This document shows positions 10,541 to 22,453 of a DNA stretch of 64,000 nucleotides, in pieces. A model generated the notes under the pieces. It made no database searches. It saw only the letters and a program-made list of their open reading frames with translations, and had not been told where the DNA came from. Both the position numbers and the translations under genes were made by a program. The first letter of the stretch is position 1. Each line of letters starts with the position of its first letter. This DNA comes from Henckelia pumila (taxonomy: Eukaryota > Streptophyta > Magnoliopsida > Lamiales > Gesneriaceae), in contig NC_133122.1 of the NCBI RefSeq assembly GCF_033568475.1, forward strand, positions 136,965,402 to 137,029,401, in the 5' to 3' direction.

Positions 10541-12860
10541 GCAAACAACTCAGGATATTCTGCTCGCATACGGCTCTCGATTTTCCAAGTTGCTTTCTCA
10601 ACGCCTCGGGGCTGCTACTGTACCATCACAAGTGGTATAGTCTTGTTCCGAAAAACTTTCTCCTTCCTGTCTAGGATACGGAGTGGTCGTTCAATATAAG
10701 ACAGATTTGGCTCTAACTGAACATCAGTAGACTGAATCACATGTGATTCATCAGCTATGTACTGTCGAAGTAACGATACATTAAAAACATTATGTATACT
10801 GGAAAGATATGGCGGTAACGCCAAACGATAAGCAACATCTCCGATCTTCTCTAGTATCTGGAAAGGCCCAATGAAACGAGGTGATAACTTGCCTTTCACA
10901 CCGAATCTCATCACCTTCCTAAAAGGTGAAACTCGCAGAAAAACATATTCACCTGGCTCGAACTGCAATGGACTACGGTGAATATTAGCATAACTGGCTT
11001 GTCTATCTTGAGCAGTTTTGATCCTCCTCTTGATCAAATCTACCTTGTCTACAATCTGCTGCACCAACTCAGGACCCTCGACTTGTAGTTCCCCGACTTC
11101 ATCCCAGAATAACGGAGTACGACACCGTCGACCATATAATGCCTCAAAAGGTGCCATATCAACACTACGATGATAACTGTTATTGTAGGCAAATTCGATC
11201 AAAGGTAACTGATCCTGCCAAAATAAACCAAAGTCCATAACAGAAGAACGTATCATATCCTCCAACGTACGAATCGTCCATTCCGACAGCCCATCAGTCT
11301 CCGGATGATATGCAGTGCTAAAACTCAGAGTGGTACCCAACGCCTGCTAAAAACTACCCCAGAAACGTGAGGTAAATTGTGGATCTCTATCACTAACTAT
11401 GCTTACTGGAACCCCATGCAATCGCACTATCTCCTGGGCATATAAGCGTGCCATGTGATCATAAGAATACTCCCGGTTGTAAGGTATAAAATGTGCTGAT
11501 TTCGTCAAACGGTCAACAAAAACCCAGATAGCATCACACTGACGTGAAGTCATAGAAAATTTTGTGACAAAATCCATAGTCATGTGCTCCCACTTCCATT
11601 CGGGAATCTCAAGATTCTGCAGTAATCCACCTAGTCATCGGTGTTCAGCCTTGACCTGTTGACAAACCAAACATCTAGAAACAAATTGATAAACACTCCG
11701 CTTCATCCCTTTCCACCTGAATATGGTTCGCAAGTCCTTATACATTTTCATACTTCCAGGATGAATAGACAATCGACTCCTGTGAGCTTGAGATAGAATA
11801 TCATTCCTGAGCTCCGCAACATCAGGTACAACCACCCGATTAGATAAGCACAATAAACCATTTGTCTGAAAATGGAATCCAGATGTATTAACCCCATTGG
11901 CTAGATGTGCCAAACGCTGAGTCTTAACATCAGATATCTGAGCTTCTCTGATCCGAGAATACAATGCTGGCTCAGATAGAATAGTATACAATCGAATACC
12001 ATTTCTTCCTTTCTTGTGCTTGAGCGTAAAACTCAATGAACATCACTCTTGAACCATATGAGATATTTCACTAGTCTGAAGTGCAGAAAGTCTCACCTGC
12101 CGAATCAAGGCATCATCAGTAAGATTAGCAGAACCTGGATGATATTTGATTTCACAATCATAATCCTTCAAAAGATCCATCCAGCATCTCTGTTGCATAT
12201 TCAACTCTGCCTGAGTGAATATATACTTCAGACTCTTGTGATCCGTGAATATCTCAAATTTCTCACCATAAAGATAATGTCTCCAGATCTTGAGAGCAAA
12301 TACAATGGCGGCTAACTCAAGATCATGCACTGGATAATTCACCTCATGCGTCTTCAACTGTCGTGAAGCATAGGCAATAACATGTCCATGCTGTGTCAGA
12401 ACACATCCTAACCCCTGACCAGAAGCATCAGTATAGACAACATAACCTCCTGATCTAGAAGGTAGATCTAGCATAGGTGCAGTAGTAAGACGTCTACGCA
12501 GCTCGTGAAATGACTCCTCTAAATCCGAGGACCATATGAAGGAAACATCTTTCCGAGTAAGTTGAGTCAAAGGCCTGGCTAACTGTGCAAAATTCTCGAT
12601 GAACCGACGGTAATAACCAGCTAGACCCAAGAAACTACGAATCTCAGCAACCGACGTCGGACGAGACCAGTTCAGCACTGCCTCTATCTTACTAGGATCA
12701 ACAGATATCCCTTCACTAGAAATTACATGACCAAGAAACACTACCCGATCAAGCCAGAATTCACACTTGCTCAATTTCGCATACAACTGCTTATCCCGTA
12801 ACGTCTGCAATACAATTCTCAGATGCTCTGCATGCTCATTCTTGTCATGAGAATAGAAAA
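10541..12860 (-). pseudogene. chromovirus pol 3' half: RT thumb, RNase H, integrase, chromodomain
   Basis: Read from 12860 downwards: the end of reverse transcriptase ([20 protein letters not shown]), RNase H ([24 protein letters not shown]), the integrase zinc-binding H2C2 region (CLVCQQVKAEHR), the integrase core ([17 protein letters not shown], the YHPETDG block) and the integrase C-terminus. A chromodomain-like tail starts near 10680, with FRNKTIPLVMVQ followed by a TAG at 10615-10617 where the family has Trp. Other stops are at 11347-11349 (Gln to TAG), near 11632 and near 12040. The gag, protease and catalytic RT part and the 5' LTR are missing, cut off at about 12863. Confidence 0.88.
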
Positions 12861-12863
12861 GAA

Positions 12864-13270
12864 TATCACAATAATTATATACTATAAATATATGTATCTA
12901 CTTATAATAAAGTCATATATATTATTTAGACGATAGCGTGGGTCTGCCGGTTGTTCTAAATAATATATCGTGACTTAAAATAACATTCAATTTTTCGTAA
13001 CTAACATTTACTCACCACAACTAACATTTATTTTTATTGCAACTAACATAAAAAGTCATATATTTTATTTAGAAGATAGCGTGGCTCTGCCGGTTGTTCT
13101 AAATAAAATACTGTGATTTGATCTAACATTTACTTTATCACAACTAACATTTACTTTATGCAACTAACATATAAATTCATATATTTTATTTAGACGATAG
13201 CGTGGCTCTACCAGTTGTTCTAAATGAAATATTGTGATTTGATCTAACATTTATTTTTATGTAAATTTAT
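12864..13270. repeat. three tandem hairpin-forming units
   Basis: Three units at 12918, 13061 and 13182 each hold a 13-bp arm (TATTTTATTTAGA type), a 24-base loop containing GATAGCGTGG...TGCCGGTTGT, and the complementary arm. The arms differ at one position between units 1 and 2, with the matching change on the other side; unit 3 has one G-T pair. Iterated AACTAACATTTA words lie between them. The block sits where the chromovirus pol is cut off. It may belong to a Helitron or other non-autonomous element, but no termini were confirmed. Confidence 0.75.
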
Positions 13271-13599
13271 ATTTATGCATTTACATATATAACTATGGGT
13301 ACCATGTATTAAATATCGGTTAATCTAGTATTTATATAGTGGGAATTATATTATATGATATATATTTTTAAATTTTTTTATTTTTTATTTTTTTAAAATA
13401 ATATTAAATAAACCAACAATGAACTTTTGAAGCCTTGAAAATTTTATAATTTGTGTACTTCAATTTTTATAATAATCTTTCCATTTATAATATATAATTA
13501 TTAATCTTAAAACTTAAAACATGCTCTTTGTGGATCGATCTCGTACTCACGAGTATATTACTTGCAGACAACCTACATTTGAATGAATTACAATTTAAG
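13271..13599. other. AT-rich intergenic sequence
   Basis: No gene or recognisable element boundary. The left edge of the gypsy LTR that follows was not located. Confidence 0.5.
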
Positions 13600-14607
13600 T
13601 AGTAGCCCTTAGTCTGATGTGGCCGAGCATAGGGCTAGAAAGCTGCATGGACGAGAGACCCATAGCGTGCCCTTAGGCTTTAGAAGAAGCCAATGGCCGA
13701 GTCTTGCATTGCATGGTTCCAGTCAAGTCCGGGTTTGAGAGTTTTTACAGGACCCTGGGGTGGCCCTGCCGGCAGGGATCCGACCAGTGGTGGCCGGAGC
13801 AGGTCCAGTGAAGGGGAAACATGGGGGGTGCGTAGATTGGTAGGACTGCGCGCATGGGCTTCAAAAAATTAGCTCATGGTCGAGCCATGAACTATATGGT
13901 TCAGACCAGGGCTGGGTCAGTGACTTTTCACAAGACCTTGGAGAGGTCTTTTCGGTAGGGCTCCGGCCAGTGGTGGTTGGAGTAGGATGGATGAGGGAGA
14001 ACATAAGGCTGCGCAGAATTTGTGATAGAGGAGAATATAGAGTTTAGATTTTCGGGCACCTCAGTCAGGGATCGGTCAGGGGATTTTTGGGTTGGGTCAG
14101 AATGTTATTTGGTTCATGTCATATGGGTTTGGGCCCGGGTTGTTTTATTTCAGACTCGAGAAATTTAATTACAGACCTAAGTATTTAATTAATGGATAAT
14201 GAGCTTGGCAAGTTAAAATTAACTAATGGATTTAAGGTAGTAATTTAAATGAGTCCATTAGCTTGTCATGGGCCTAGTGACCCATGAGAGATATTGGGCC
14301 AATTTATGTTGGGCTATGTTGTTAACGGGCCAGTCTGGGTTATTGGGCTTAAGTTAAGGGGGTTAGTAGCTCGAACGAGTCCGTGGATACTATAATAGTA
14401 CGTAAATATATATTTAATATATATATGTCTTTTAATAGTATGATTTTAATAAAAAAAATTAAATATATATTTACGGGTAAATGTTTAATGACAATGATAA
14501 AGGAAATGATTTTTAAGCTCATGACTCATACATGTATTTTATGAAAAGATTAAGAGCATGTAAAAAAAATATTTTTGGGAAATTGATATGATTGTGGCAA
14601 CTCATGT
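13600..14607 (+). repeat. gypsy 5' LTR, portion left of the CACTA insertion
   Basis: Non-coding, G-rich sequence with two related segments of about 190 bp (13610-13830 and 13850-14010, each with TGGTGGCCGGAGCAGG-like words), then an AT-rich part. The CACTA element begins at 14608, and LTR-like sequence ending in a primer-binding site resumes at 25250. That the two pieces form one LTR is inferred from this nesting. Its left edge is uncertain. Confidence 0.5.
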
Positions 14608-14624
14608 CACTACAAGAAATTTTA

Positions 14625-15060
14625 CATTTGGCGACGCTGCCTAACGTCGCGAAATGTAAGGAAAATACGTCGCGGAAGTTTTTGCGACGCAAAAAAGCGT
14701 CGCCAAGTTTCGCCACAAATTCCTTGTAGGCAAATGTCAATATGCTCTTTGGCGACGCGGTGACTTAAGCATCGCCAAATATATACACATTCCGCGACGT
14801 TAGTCAAAGGCGTTGCCAAAAGGTATTATCCTTTGACGACGCCTTAACTTCTTCGTGAAATGTTATTTCGAATTCAATCTAAAAAATTACCATAATTATT
14901 TGGTGACGTGAAAATCTCGTCGCCAAAAATATAGTATCTTTTGGCGACGTCATTCTTTCGTCGTTAAATGAATTTTTCAATTCATTTTTTGGAAATTATT
15001 GTAATTATTTGGTGACGCAAAAATCTCGTCGCCAAATATATTAGACATTTGGCGACATAG
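14625..15060. repeat. CACTA left subterminal GGCGACG repeats
   Basis: At least a dozen copies of GGCGACG, GTCGCCAAA and variants in both orientations, the usual binding array for TnpA-like proteins. Confidence 0.85.
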
Positions 15061-15379
15061 TTCGAACATTTCTAATTTTTATATATTTTTTTTGAAACTA
15101 TAAAAGCATCATCAAAATGTCATTAATGTTTTTTTCCTACAAAATACGAATATCAAATAACTTGACTAAACACAATTAATCAAAAAAAATTTAATAAATG
15201 TGGAATTCAGTATTCAACCGACAATATTTTCCAAAATAAACAAACAATTCAAATAATGTCTCAACACATTGAAATTCAAACACTAATTAGATAATGTTGA
15301 AAAAAAAACGAAACTACATAGTTTATGTCATACGAGAAGGAAGTGGTGGAGGAGATCAAGTAGAGCCTGTCGGTGAAGG

Positions 15380-15754
15380 TTAGAAAGAGAAACCAAGAAT
15401 GACCTGTTGCAATTTTTGCAATAATGCATCAAATCTTTCTTCATGTTTACCTATAGTCTGTTGCTGCTCATCTATAATCTGCTTTTGCTCATCGATCATT
15501 TGTTGCATAGCCATAATCTTTTCATCACCATGATTATGCTTTAAGTTCATGTTTGTGGCTCTAAGACCACCTACAATAGATAGTTTAGGTAGTGGACCTA
15601 AAACCTTGACGTAACGAGAACGTGAGCCTAAGACTTGTGTCATGATATCAACATCTTTGGGCTGATGCACATTATTGACAGTAGAGTCGGATGCTTCACC
15701 TTCTGGCTGAGTCGATCGAACTTCCACCATTTCAGCCTTAAAAATAAAATACAT
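15380..15754 (-). pseudogene. CACTA TnpA/Transposase_24-like C-terminal fragment
   Basis: 124 codons on the minus strand. The block DIMTQVLGSRSRYVKVLGPLPK matches the conserved LGSRSGYV.GLG motif of plant En/Spm ORF1-type proteins, which bind the subterminal repeats. A coiled coil with repeated EQKQIIDEQQQTIGKHEERF follows. The N-terminal part and the TnpD transposase are absent. It is a remnant inside a non-autonomous CACTA. Confidence 0.7.
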
Positions 15755-16020
15755 TATTAGTATGTAAACATTCTCACCTTTTTATAAATTCTTTTACGTT
15801 CATTTACTAGATATGAATATTAAGAAATAAGGTGCAAAAAATCTCATTAACCAAAATAATACCTTCCACTTCTCCTATTTGTAATCTAATTGTCAAATAG
15901 GAAAGAAAATTAAAATCTGAGTTCTCGATCATCTAGACTCACTTTATCTATTTTTATAATACAAAGAAAATTCATTTGCAGACACCTTGTTTTGAATCTT
16001 TGCAACAGAAATGCTACATA

Positions 16021-16025
16021 AACCA
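16021..16025. repeat. target site duplication AACCA (left)
   Basis: AACCA at 16021-16025 is repeated at 24115-24119, directly flanking the copia LTRs. Confidence 0.95.
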
Positions 16026-17697
16026 TGTTATGCCTTAAACGCATACAAATCTCGTGTTACGAGATTAATGTTTTTAATGCATTAACAAGTCTCATAATAT
16101 TATGTTTTGATGATTACAAAACTCGGTTAATTGTTACTAACCATTTAAAGTGAGATTTTACAGATTAGATTTATTGATGATTAAATTCTTGGAAGCTATT
16201 TTGAAGCTATACATGTATTTATAAAGTCTTGTATTGCTCATTGAATGGATGAAACATTGTTAAGGGATATGAAGAAAAAGACAAGAAGAAGCCAAAGTAT
16301 GGAGCAGCAACTTCCGAAAATTACTGGGAATTTTCTAAGCATTGAAATCCGATCTTCACCAGTAATAATTGTGATGAGGAGGTTTTACATGTGCTGTCCA
16401 AATTTGAGAGCAATCCAACGGCTAGATATGAAGTTATGATTTTTCCACAAAAGTTGTGCAGTACCTATTTCTGCAGAACTTGAAGTGAAGGATGAAGAAT
16501 CAACTTCTGAAAATTACTGGACGTGCTTGAGAAATCCAAATCAAATCTCCACCGATCAATATCAATATCAGGATGTTTTAAAATTTATATCAAAATTTCA
16601 TATCAATCCAACGGCTATATATGGAGTTATGATTTTTCCACAAAGGTTGCACAGTACCTATTTCTGCAGAACATGAAGTAAATGATGAAGATTCAATTTC
16701 AGAAATTAGCTAGTATTGTTTGAACACTCAAATCAAATCTCCACCAATCAGATTCAAATATAGGATGTTTTACAACCTTTGTCCAAAATTCAGATCAATC
16801 CAACGGATGGATATGGAGATATAAATTTTTCAAATCTGTTGCACAGAACAAGTTTGAAAACGTGATGAAGTGACTTCCGAATATTACTGAAAATGTTTGA
16901 CTCGTTAAAATCAAATCTTCACCGTTCCGAATGAAGATCCGGATGTTATAAAGCTTCAGTTCAAATTTCAGATCAATCCAACGGTTAGATTGGAAGATAT
17001 GATTTTTCCACAAACTCCGCTCAGTGCTGGAAAAAAGTAGGCAGCGGCGCCGAACACTTTTTGTCACTCCTTGACTTCTTAACACACACTCCAAGCACTC
17101 AAATAAGATTCAAATCTTTGCCAACTATAAATAGAGGCCATCCAAGTTCATTTGGAGACATCCCAACTCATCTCTTCTCTCATTTTTAAGCAATTTCTCA
17201 CTATCAAAGTGTTTGTGTGATATATTTGAGAGTGTTTGTAAAAATAGTTTGTGAGTTGGTTGTGCTATTGTTGTAAACACTTGAGTGTGAAGCCAAGTGT
17301 GTTGTGCTATCGTTGTAATCACTTGAGTGTGAAGCCAAGTGTTTGTGTTGAGGCTATCCTTGGAGCCCTTAAGGCCAAGAGTATCGAGTTGTATCGGCGC
17401 GGTGATCGTGTCAAGTTTTACGGCTATCCTTGGAGCCATCAAGGCCAAGAAGTTGAAGTGCTAGTGAATACTTGGTTAATCGATCTTAACCAAGAAGGGG
17501 AGACGTAGACGATTTATCGTCGAACTTCCATAAATATATCCTATCTCATTTATCGCTTTATTTCTTTTACGCATTTATTTACCGCATTTATTTTTGATTG
17601 CTTTAAGTCTTCCGCTTGCGTATTTGAATAATCGCTTTAAATTGCTAAAGTTGCCAATAGAACCTAAATCCCCCTCCCCCCCCATTAGGTTCTAACA
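16026..17697 (+). repeat. Sirevirus-like 5' LTR
   Basis: The U3 part holds four to five degenerate iterations (period about 120-130 bp) of a block containing ATCCAACGGCTAGATATG and GATTTTTCCACAAA. A TATA box TATAAATAG lies at 17126-17134. Downstream are two 42-bp direct repeats (about 17258-17342) and a duplicated GGCTATCCTTGGAGCC word. Confidence 0.95.
17126..17134 (+). promoter_or_regulatory. TATA box of the Sirevirus-like 5' LTR
   Basis: TATAAATAG in an otherwise mixed sequence, repeated at the same LTR position in the 3' LTR (near 23557). Confidence 0.7.
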
Positions 17698-17699
17698 AG

Positions 17700-17712
17700 T
17701 GGTATCAGAGCC
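17700..17712 (+). promoter_or_regulatory. primer-binding site (initiator tRNA-Met)
   Basis: TGGTATCAGAGCC follows the 5' LTR after two bases, the standard copia primer-binding site. Confidence 0.93.
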
Positions 17713-17745
17713 ACCTTTTTACAAAAATATTTTCAAAAAGGCTCT

Positions 17746-18699
17746 ATGACAAATCTAGCTAGCGATTATGCTCAAGGGCAATCTATCAATCGCCCTCCTC
17801 TTTTCAACGGCATAAACTACGGATATTGGAAAAATCGAATGTCCATATATATTCAATCTTTAGATTATGATCTTTGGAAAGTTACGGTAAAAGGTCCCTA
17901 CAAACCAATGAAAGAGGTTGAAGGGATTAAAATTCCTAAGGGAATGGATGATTTTACCAAGGAGGACATGCAATTAATTTCTCAAAATGCTAAAGCTATG
18001 AATATTTTGCATTGTTCTTTAGATATGAACGAGTACAACCAAATATCAATGTGCTCCTCCGCTAAAGAAATATGGGATAAATTGGAGATATGCCACGAGG
18101 GAACCAACCAGGTCAAGGAAACAAAGATTGACCTCCTAGAGCTCAAACATGAGACATTTGAGATGGAAGCCTATGAAGATAGCGATGAGGAGGAAGCCAA
18201 CATATGTCTCATGGCCAAGGATGATGACATCGCCTCCGACGATGATGATGAGGTACCATCTTACGATGAATTACTACAAGCTTATAAGCTTATGTTTGAC
18301 ATGGATAAATCACTTAGAAAAGAAAATAGAAACCTAAAAAATGAATTAGAATCTAAGGAGCATGAAAACCTAAGATTAAAGGATGACATAGCTACCTTAG
18401 AAAAATCATTTTATAAATTCAATGTTAGTAGTAACAAGTTGAATAATTTACTAAGCATGCAAAAATGTAGCTTTGATAAGGGTGGAATAGGGTATGGTAA
18501 GAAATCAATAGATTTTACTAGCCTTATTGCTAAAGCCAAAATGAGATCACCCCCTACATGCTCTTATTGTTGTAAAATTGGTCATGCTAGATATAAATGT
18601 AGATCTTTAAGATTTCAATATGATCAAAAGAGCTATATGAAATGGAGGCCTAAGAGTACTGAACAACTCATCAGTCGGCATTATGAGATCATGATCTAA
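17746..18699 (+). pseudogene. Sirevirus-like gag, internally deleted
   Basis: The 317-codon frame starts MTNLASDYAQGQSINRPPLF and includes the copia gag motif FNGINYGYWKNRM. The usual middle of the UBN2 region (about 150 residues after EICHEGTNQVKETK) is missing: the frame jumps from ETFEME to an acidic EDSDEEEANICLMA stretch. A CCHC zinc knuckle CSYCCKIGHARYKC lies near residue 265, followed by a stop and a frameshift before the protease. It would form the retroelement capsid in the cytoplasm; this copy is defective. Confidence 0.88.
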
Positions 18700-21600
18700 G
18701 GGAGTTCATTATAGACCGGTTTAAACTAACTTGACTTGCGACTGGTCTTCCTGATGAACGCTGCTCTGTCCAAGAAAATAGGTTTTTAAAGAGGCCATAG
18801 CCCTATGTACTACTGGGAGCACTCTTGGAAAGTGGCGATGATGTTGCTATGAGAGACTGAACTCTTAGAAGTCCATTTTGTATCTCTCTTTTCTAACACT
18901 GTGGACCCAAAAGAACTAAAGGGTACCAAAATCAATTCTTGCAGTGAAATAGGAAAACTGTTCTTCCTAGCATATGGTATCTAGACAGTGGTTGTTCTAG
19001 ACATATGACTGGTAACAAAGATCTACTCCAATCGATCAAACCAAAGGAGAAGGGATCTGTCACCTTTGGAGACAACAGCAAAGGAGTTATCGAAGGAATC
19101 GGCTCAATAGGTATATCTAAATCCTGTTTAATTGATGATGTACTCCTAGTGAAAGGACTTAAGCATAATCTACTAAGCATAAGTCAATTGTGCGATAGAG
19201 GTTATGAAGTTAAATTCACTCCCCAACACTGGACTATATCACTCACATCTGACAAATCCATAAATTTCAAAGGATATAGAAGTGAAAATGTATACAAGGT
19301 TTCTTTAAATAATTTATTTTTATCAAATATCAAAAGCTTTGTATCCTTGAATGTTGATGACAACATTCTTTGGCATAGACGACTAGGTCATGTTGGTCCT
19401 AGTACCATAAAAAAACTTTTTAAACTTGATTTAGTTGTTGGTATGCCAAAACTCAATTTAAAATTAAATTCTATTTGTGATGCATGTCAACTTGGCAAAC
19501 ACACAAGGGAATCTTTTAAAAGCAAATTTTGTATCAACTTCTATGCCCCTTGAACTTTTTCACCTAGATCTATGTGGTCCCTCGAGGAACGCTAGCCTAG
19601 GATGGAAGCTTTATGCATTTGTTATTGTGGATGATTTCTCACGTTACACATGGACATTGTTTTTAGCCCACAAAAATGATGCCTTTGATTATTTTAAAAC
19701 TTTTGTCAAACGTGTTGAGAATGAAAAAAATCTTTCTATCAAACAGATCCGTAGTGACCACGGAACTGAATTTCAAAATGAGAGTTTTACAAATTTTTGT
19801 GAAGAGAAAGGCATCGGTCACAATTTTTCTTGTCCTAGGACTCCTCAATAAAATGGGGTCGTTGAAAGGAAAAATAGGACACTTGTGGAGATTGCGAGGA
19901 CCATGATATGTGAGCATTCTCTACCAAAATATTTTTGGGCTGAAGCAATAAACACTGCCTGCTACATTATCAATCGTATATCAATAAGGTCAATTATCAA
20001 GAAAACTCCATATGAATTATGGAGAGAGAGAAAGCCTAACATTTCATACTTTCGGGCTTTTGGATCAAAATGCTACATTCATAATAATGGTAAGGACAAC
20101 CTTGGAAAATTTGATGCCAAATCCGACAAAGGTATCTTTCTCGGGTATTCTACTACGAGTAAAGCTTTTAGAGTATTTAATAAACGCACTTTACTTGTTA
20201 AAAAATCTATGCATGTTATATTTGATGAATCTATGTCTGTAGTTTCTCGTAATACTAACGATGATGTAGAACTTCTCGAAGAAGAGATGGTTTCATCAAG
20301 CTTAAATGATATAGATGTTTCTGTTGAGGAAACACCACTTTCGAAGGATTGGACGCTTCACAAAGATCATCCTATGGATCTTATCATTGGAAGTCCTTCA
20401 AAGGGAGTAACCACTCGCTCTTCTCTTAATAATATTTGCAATCATCTTGCTTTTGTTTCGCATGTTGAACCTAAGTGTATTGATGATGCTTTATTAGATG
20501 ATTCATGGATTATTGCTATGCAAGATGAATTAAATGAATTCAAGCGCAATGATGTTTGGAATCTTGTTCCTAGGCCGCATGATAGATCTATTATTGGTTC
20601 TAAATGGGTCTTTAGGAATAAACTTGACGAGCATGGTACTATCACTAGAAATAAAGCTAGGCTTATAGCTAAAGGATATAGTCAAGAAGAAGACATTGAT
20701 TATGATGAGACATATGCTCCTGTTGCCCGACTTGAATCTATTCGCATGTTGCTTGCTTTTGCCTGTTCTAGAAATTTCAAGTTATTTCAAATGGATGTTA
20801 AGAGTGTCTTTCTTAATGGTGAATTGAAAGAAGAAGTTTATATTGAACAACCCGATGGCTTTGTTGATGCATTATTGCCTGATCATGTGTATAGACTAAA
20901 CAAAGCTTTGTATGGTTTGAAACAAGCTCCTCGAGCTTGGTATGAAAAACTATCAACTTTCCTTCTTTCAAATGGTTTTTCGAGAGGAAAGATTGACATT
21001 ACTTTATTTACCAAAAATGTCAAAGATGATTTATTGATTGTGCAAATTTATGTTGATGACATAATTTTTGGTTCTACTAACGAAACTCTCTGTCAAGATT
21101 TCTCCAAGCTTATGCAGGAACACTTTGAGATGAGCATGATGGGGGAACTTAACTATTTCCTCGGATTGCAAATCAAACAGTGCAAGGATGGGTTCTTTGT
21201 GAACCAAAGCAAATACATCAAGGAGATTCTAAAGAAGTTTGGGATGGAGAACACAAAATCATCATCCACACCGATGAGCATAGCAATCAGACTCGACAAG
21301 GATGAAAATGGTAAATATGTAGATCAATCTTCCTTTCATAGTATGATTGGCTCCTTACTTTATACTAATGCTAGTAGACCTGACATTATGTTTAGTATTT
21401 GCTTGTGTGCACGATTTCAATCATGTCTAAAGGAATCACATTTGTTCGTCTTAAAACGCATTTTCAAATATCTTTCAAATACTCCAAATCTCGGCTTGTG
21501 GTATTCGAAAAATCCTTTCTTTGATTTAAAATCATATTGTGATGCCGAATTTGGTGGATATAAGGTGGACAGAAAAAGCACTAGTGGAACTTGTTTCTTT

Positions 21601-21990
21601 TTAGAAAACTGTTTAGTTTCTTGGTTTTCGAAAAAGCAAAATTGTGTTGCATTATCAACAACCGAAGCCGAATATATGGCTACTGGTAGTTGTTGTGCGC
21701 AAATTCTTTGGATGAAGCATCAATTGCTCGACTATGGAGTTTCTTTTTCAAAAATCCCTATTTTTTGTGATAACACTAGCGCCATATGTCTTACAAAGAA
21801 TCCGATTCAACATTCGCGCACCAAACATATTGACATTCGTCATCATTTTATTCGTGACCACATCGAACGAAATGAAGTTGAACTTCAATATGTTGACACG
21901 TCAAATCAAATTGCCGATATTTTTACAAAACCACTAGATGAAAATACTTTTATTCGTTTGCGTGGTGAACTTGACATGATTGAGTTGTAA
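18700..21990 (+). pseudogene. Sirevirus-like pol: protease, integrase, RT, RNase H
   Basis: The aspartic protease motif WYLDSGCSRHMTG starts at 18975. A GAG_pre-integrase region (ILWHRRLGHVG) runs to about 19520, where the frame shifts in a T-run. The integrase core (DLCGPS, IRSDHGTEF) is cut by a TAA at 19849-19851 just before [11 protein letters not shown]. From 19885 to 21990 the frame stays open for 701 codons: end of integrase, reverse transcriptase ([33 protein letters not shown]) and RNase H ([28 protein letters not shown]). All copia domains are in canonical order. One frameshift and one stop, plus a disrupted gag-protease junction, prevent a full polyprotein. Confidence 0.92.
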
Positions 21991-22453
21991 TCACTTGTTG
22001 ACATATTCTAAAGATAATGCCATATTAAGGGGGAGCTTAATATTAAATTAGAGCAATTTAATGTTGGATAATACAAATTAATTGTATTTATTCAATATTA
22101 TACGCTCATATTTTGTTATTTATGTGAAATTTATGTGTTGCATTTTAGAAATCATATTTCAATTCTCATGTTTTTGCATTTACTTTTCCAGTCTTTTTGA
22201 TTATCACAAAAAAGGGAAGAATTAGTTTGGTTAAATACTTTAACTAAGGGGGAGTGTTAGTTTGGTTAAATGCATGGAGAATAAAACTGGTTATTTGATA
22301 AACAAATTTTTAATTCTCTTCTTAACTAATTGTTTAAATTAGGGGGAGTTTTATTCATGCAATTATATTTTACAAATTTAAATTTTTTATTTAATATTGT
22401 ACATTTAATTCTCCTATTTAACCAAGTTTTGTGATCATCAAAAATGGGGAGAT
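21991..22453 (+). other. Sirevirus-like 3' non-coding region and polypurine tract
   Basis: Contains several GGGGGAG words (22030, 22250, 22342) and the polypurine tract AAAATGGGGAGAT directly before the 3' LTR. No extra 3' ORF is visible. Confidence 0.8.

Noticed and set aside
17125..17448. 107-codon minus and 85-codon plus frames, repeated at 23554-23937
   Set aside because: They sit in the repeat-containing ends of the Sirevirus-like LTRs and reflect short direct repeats.
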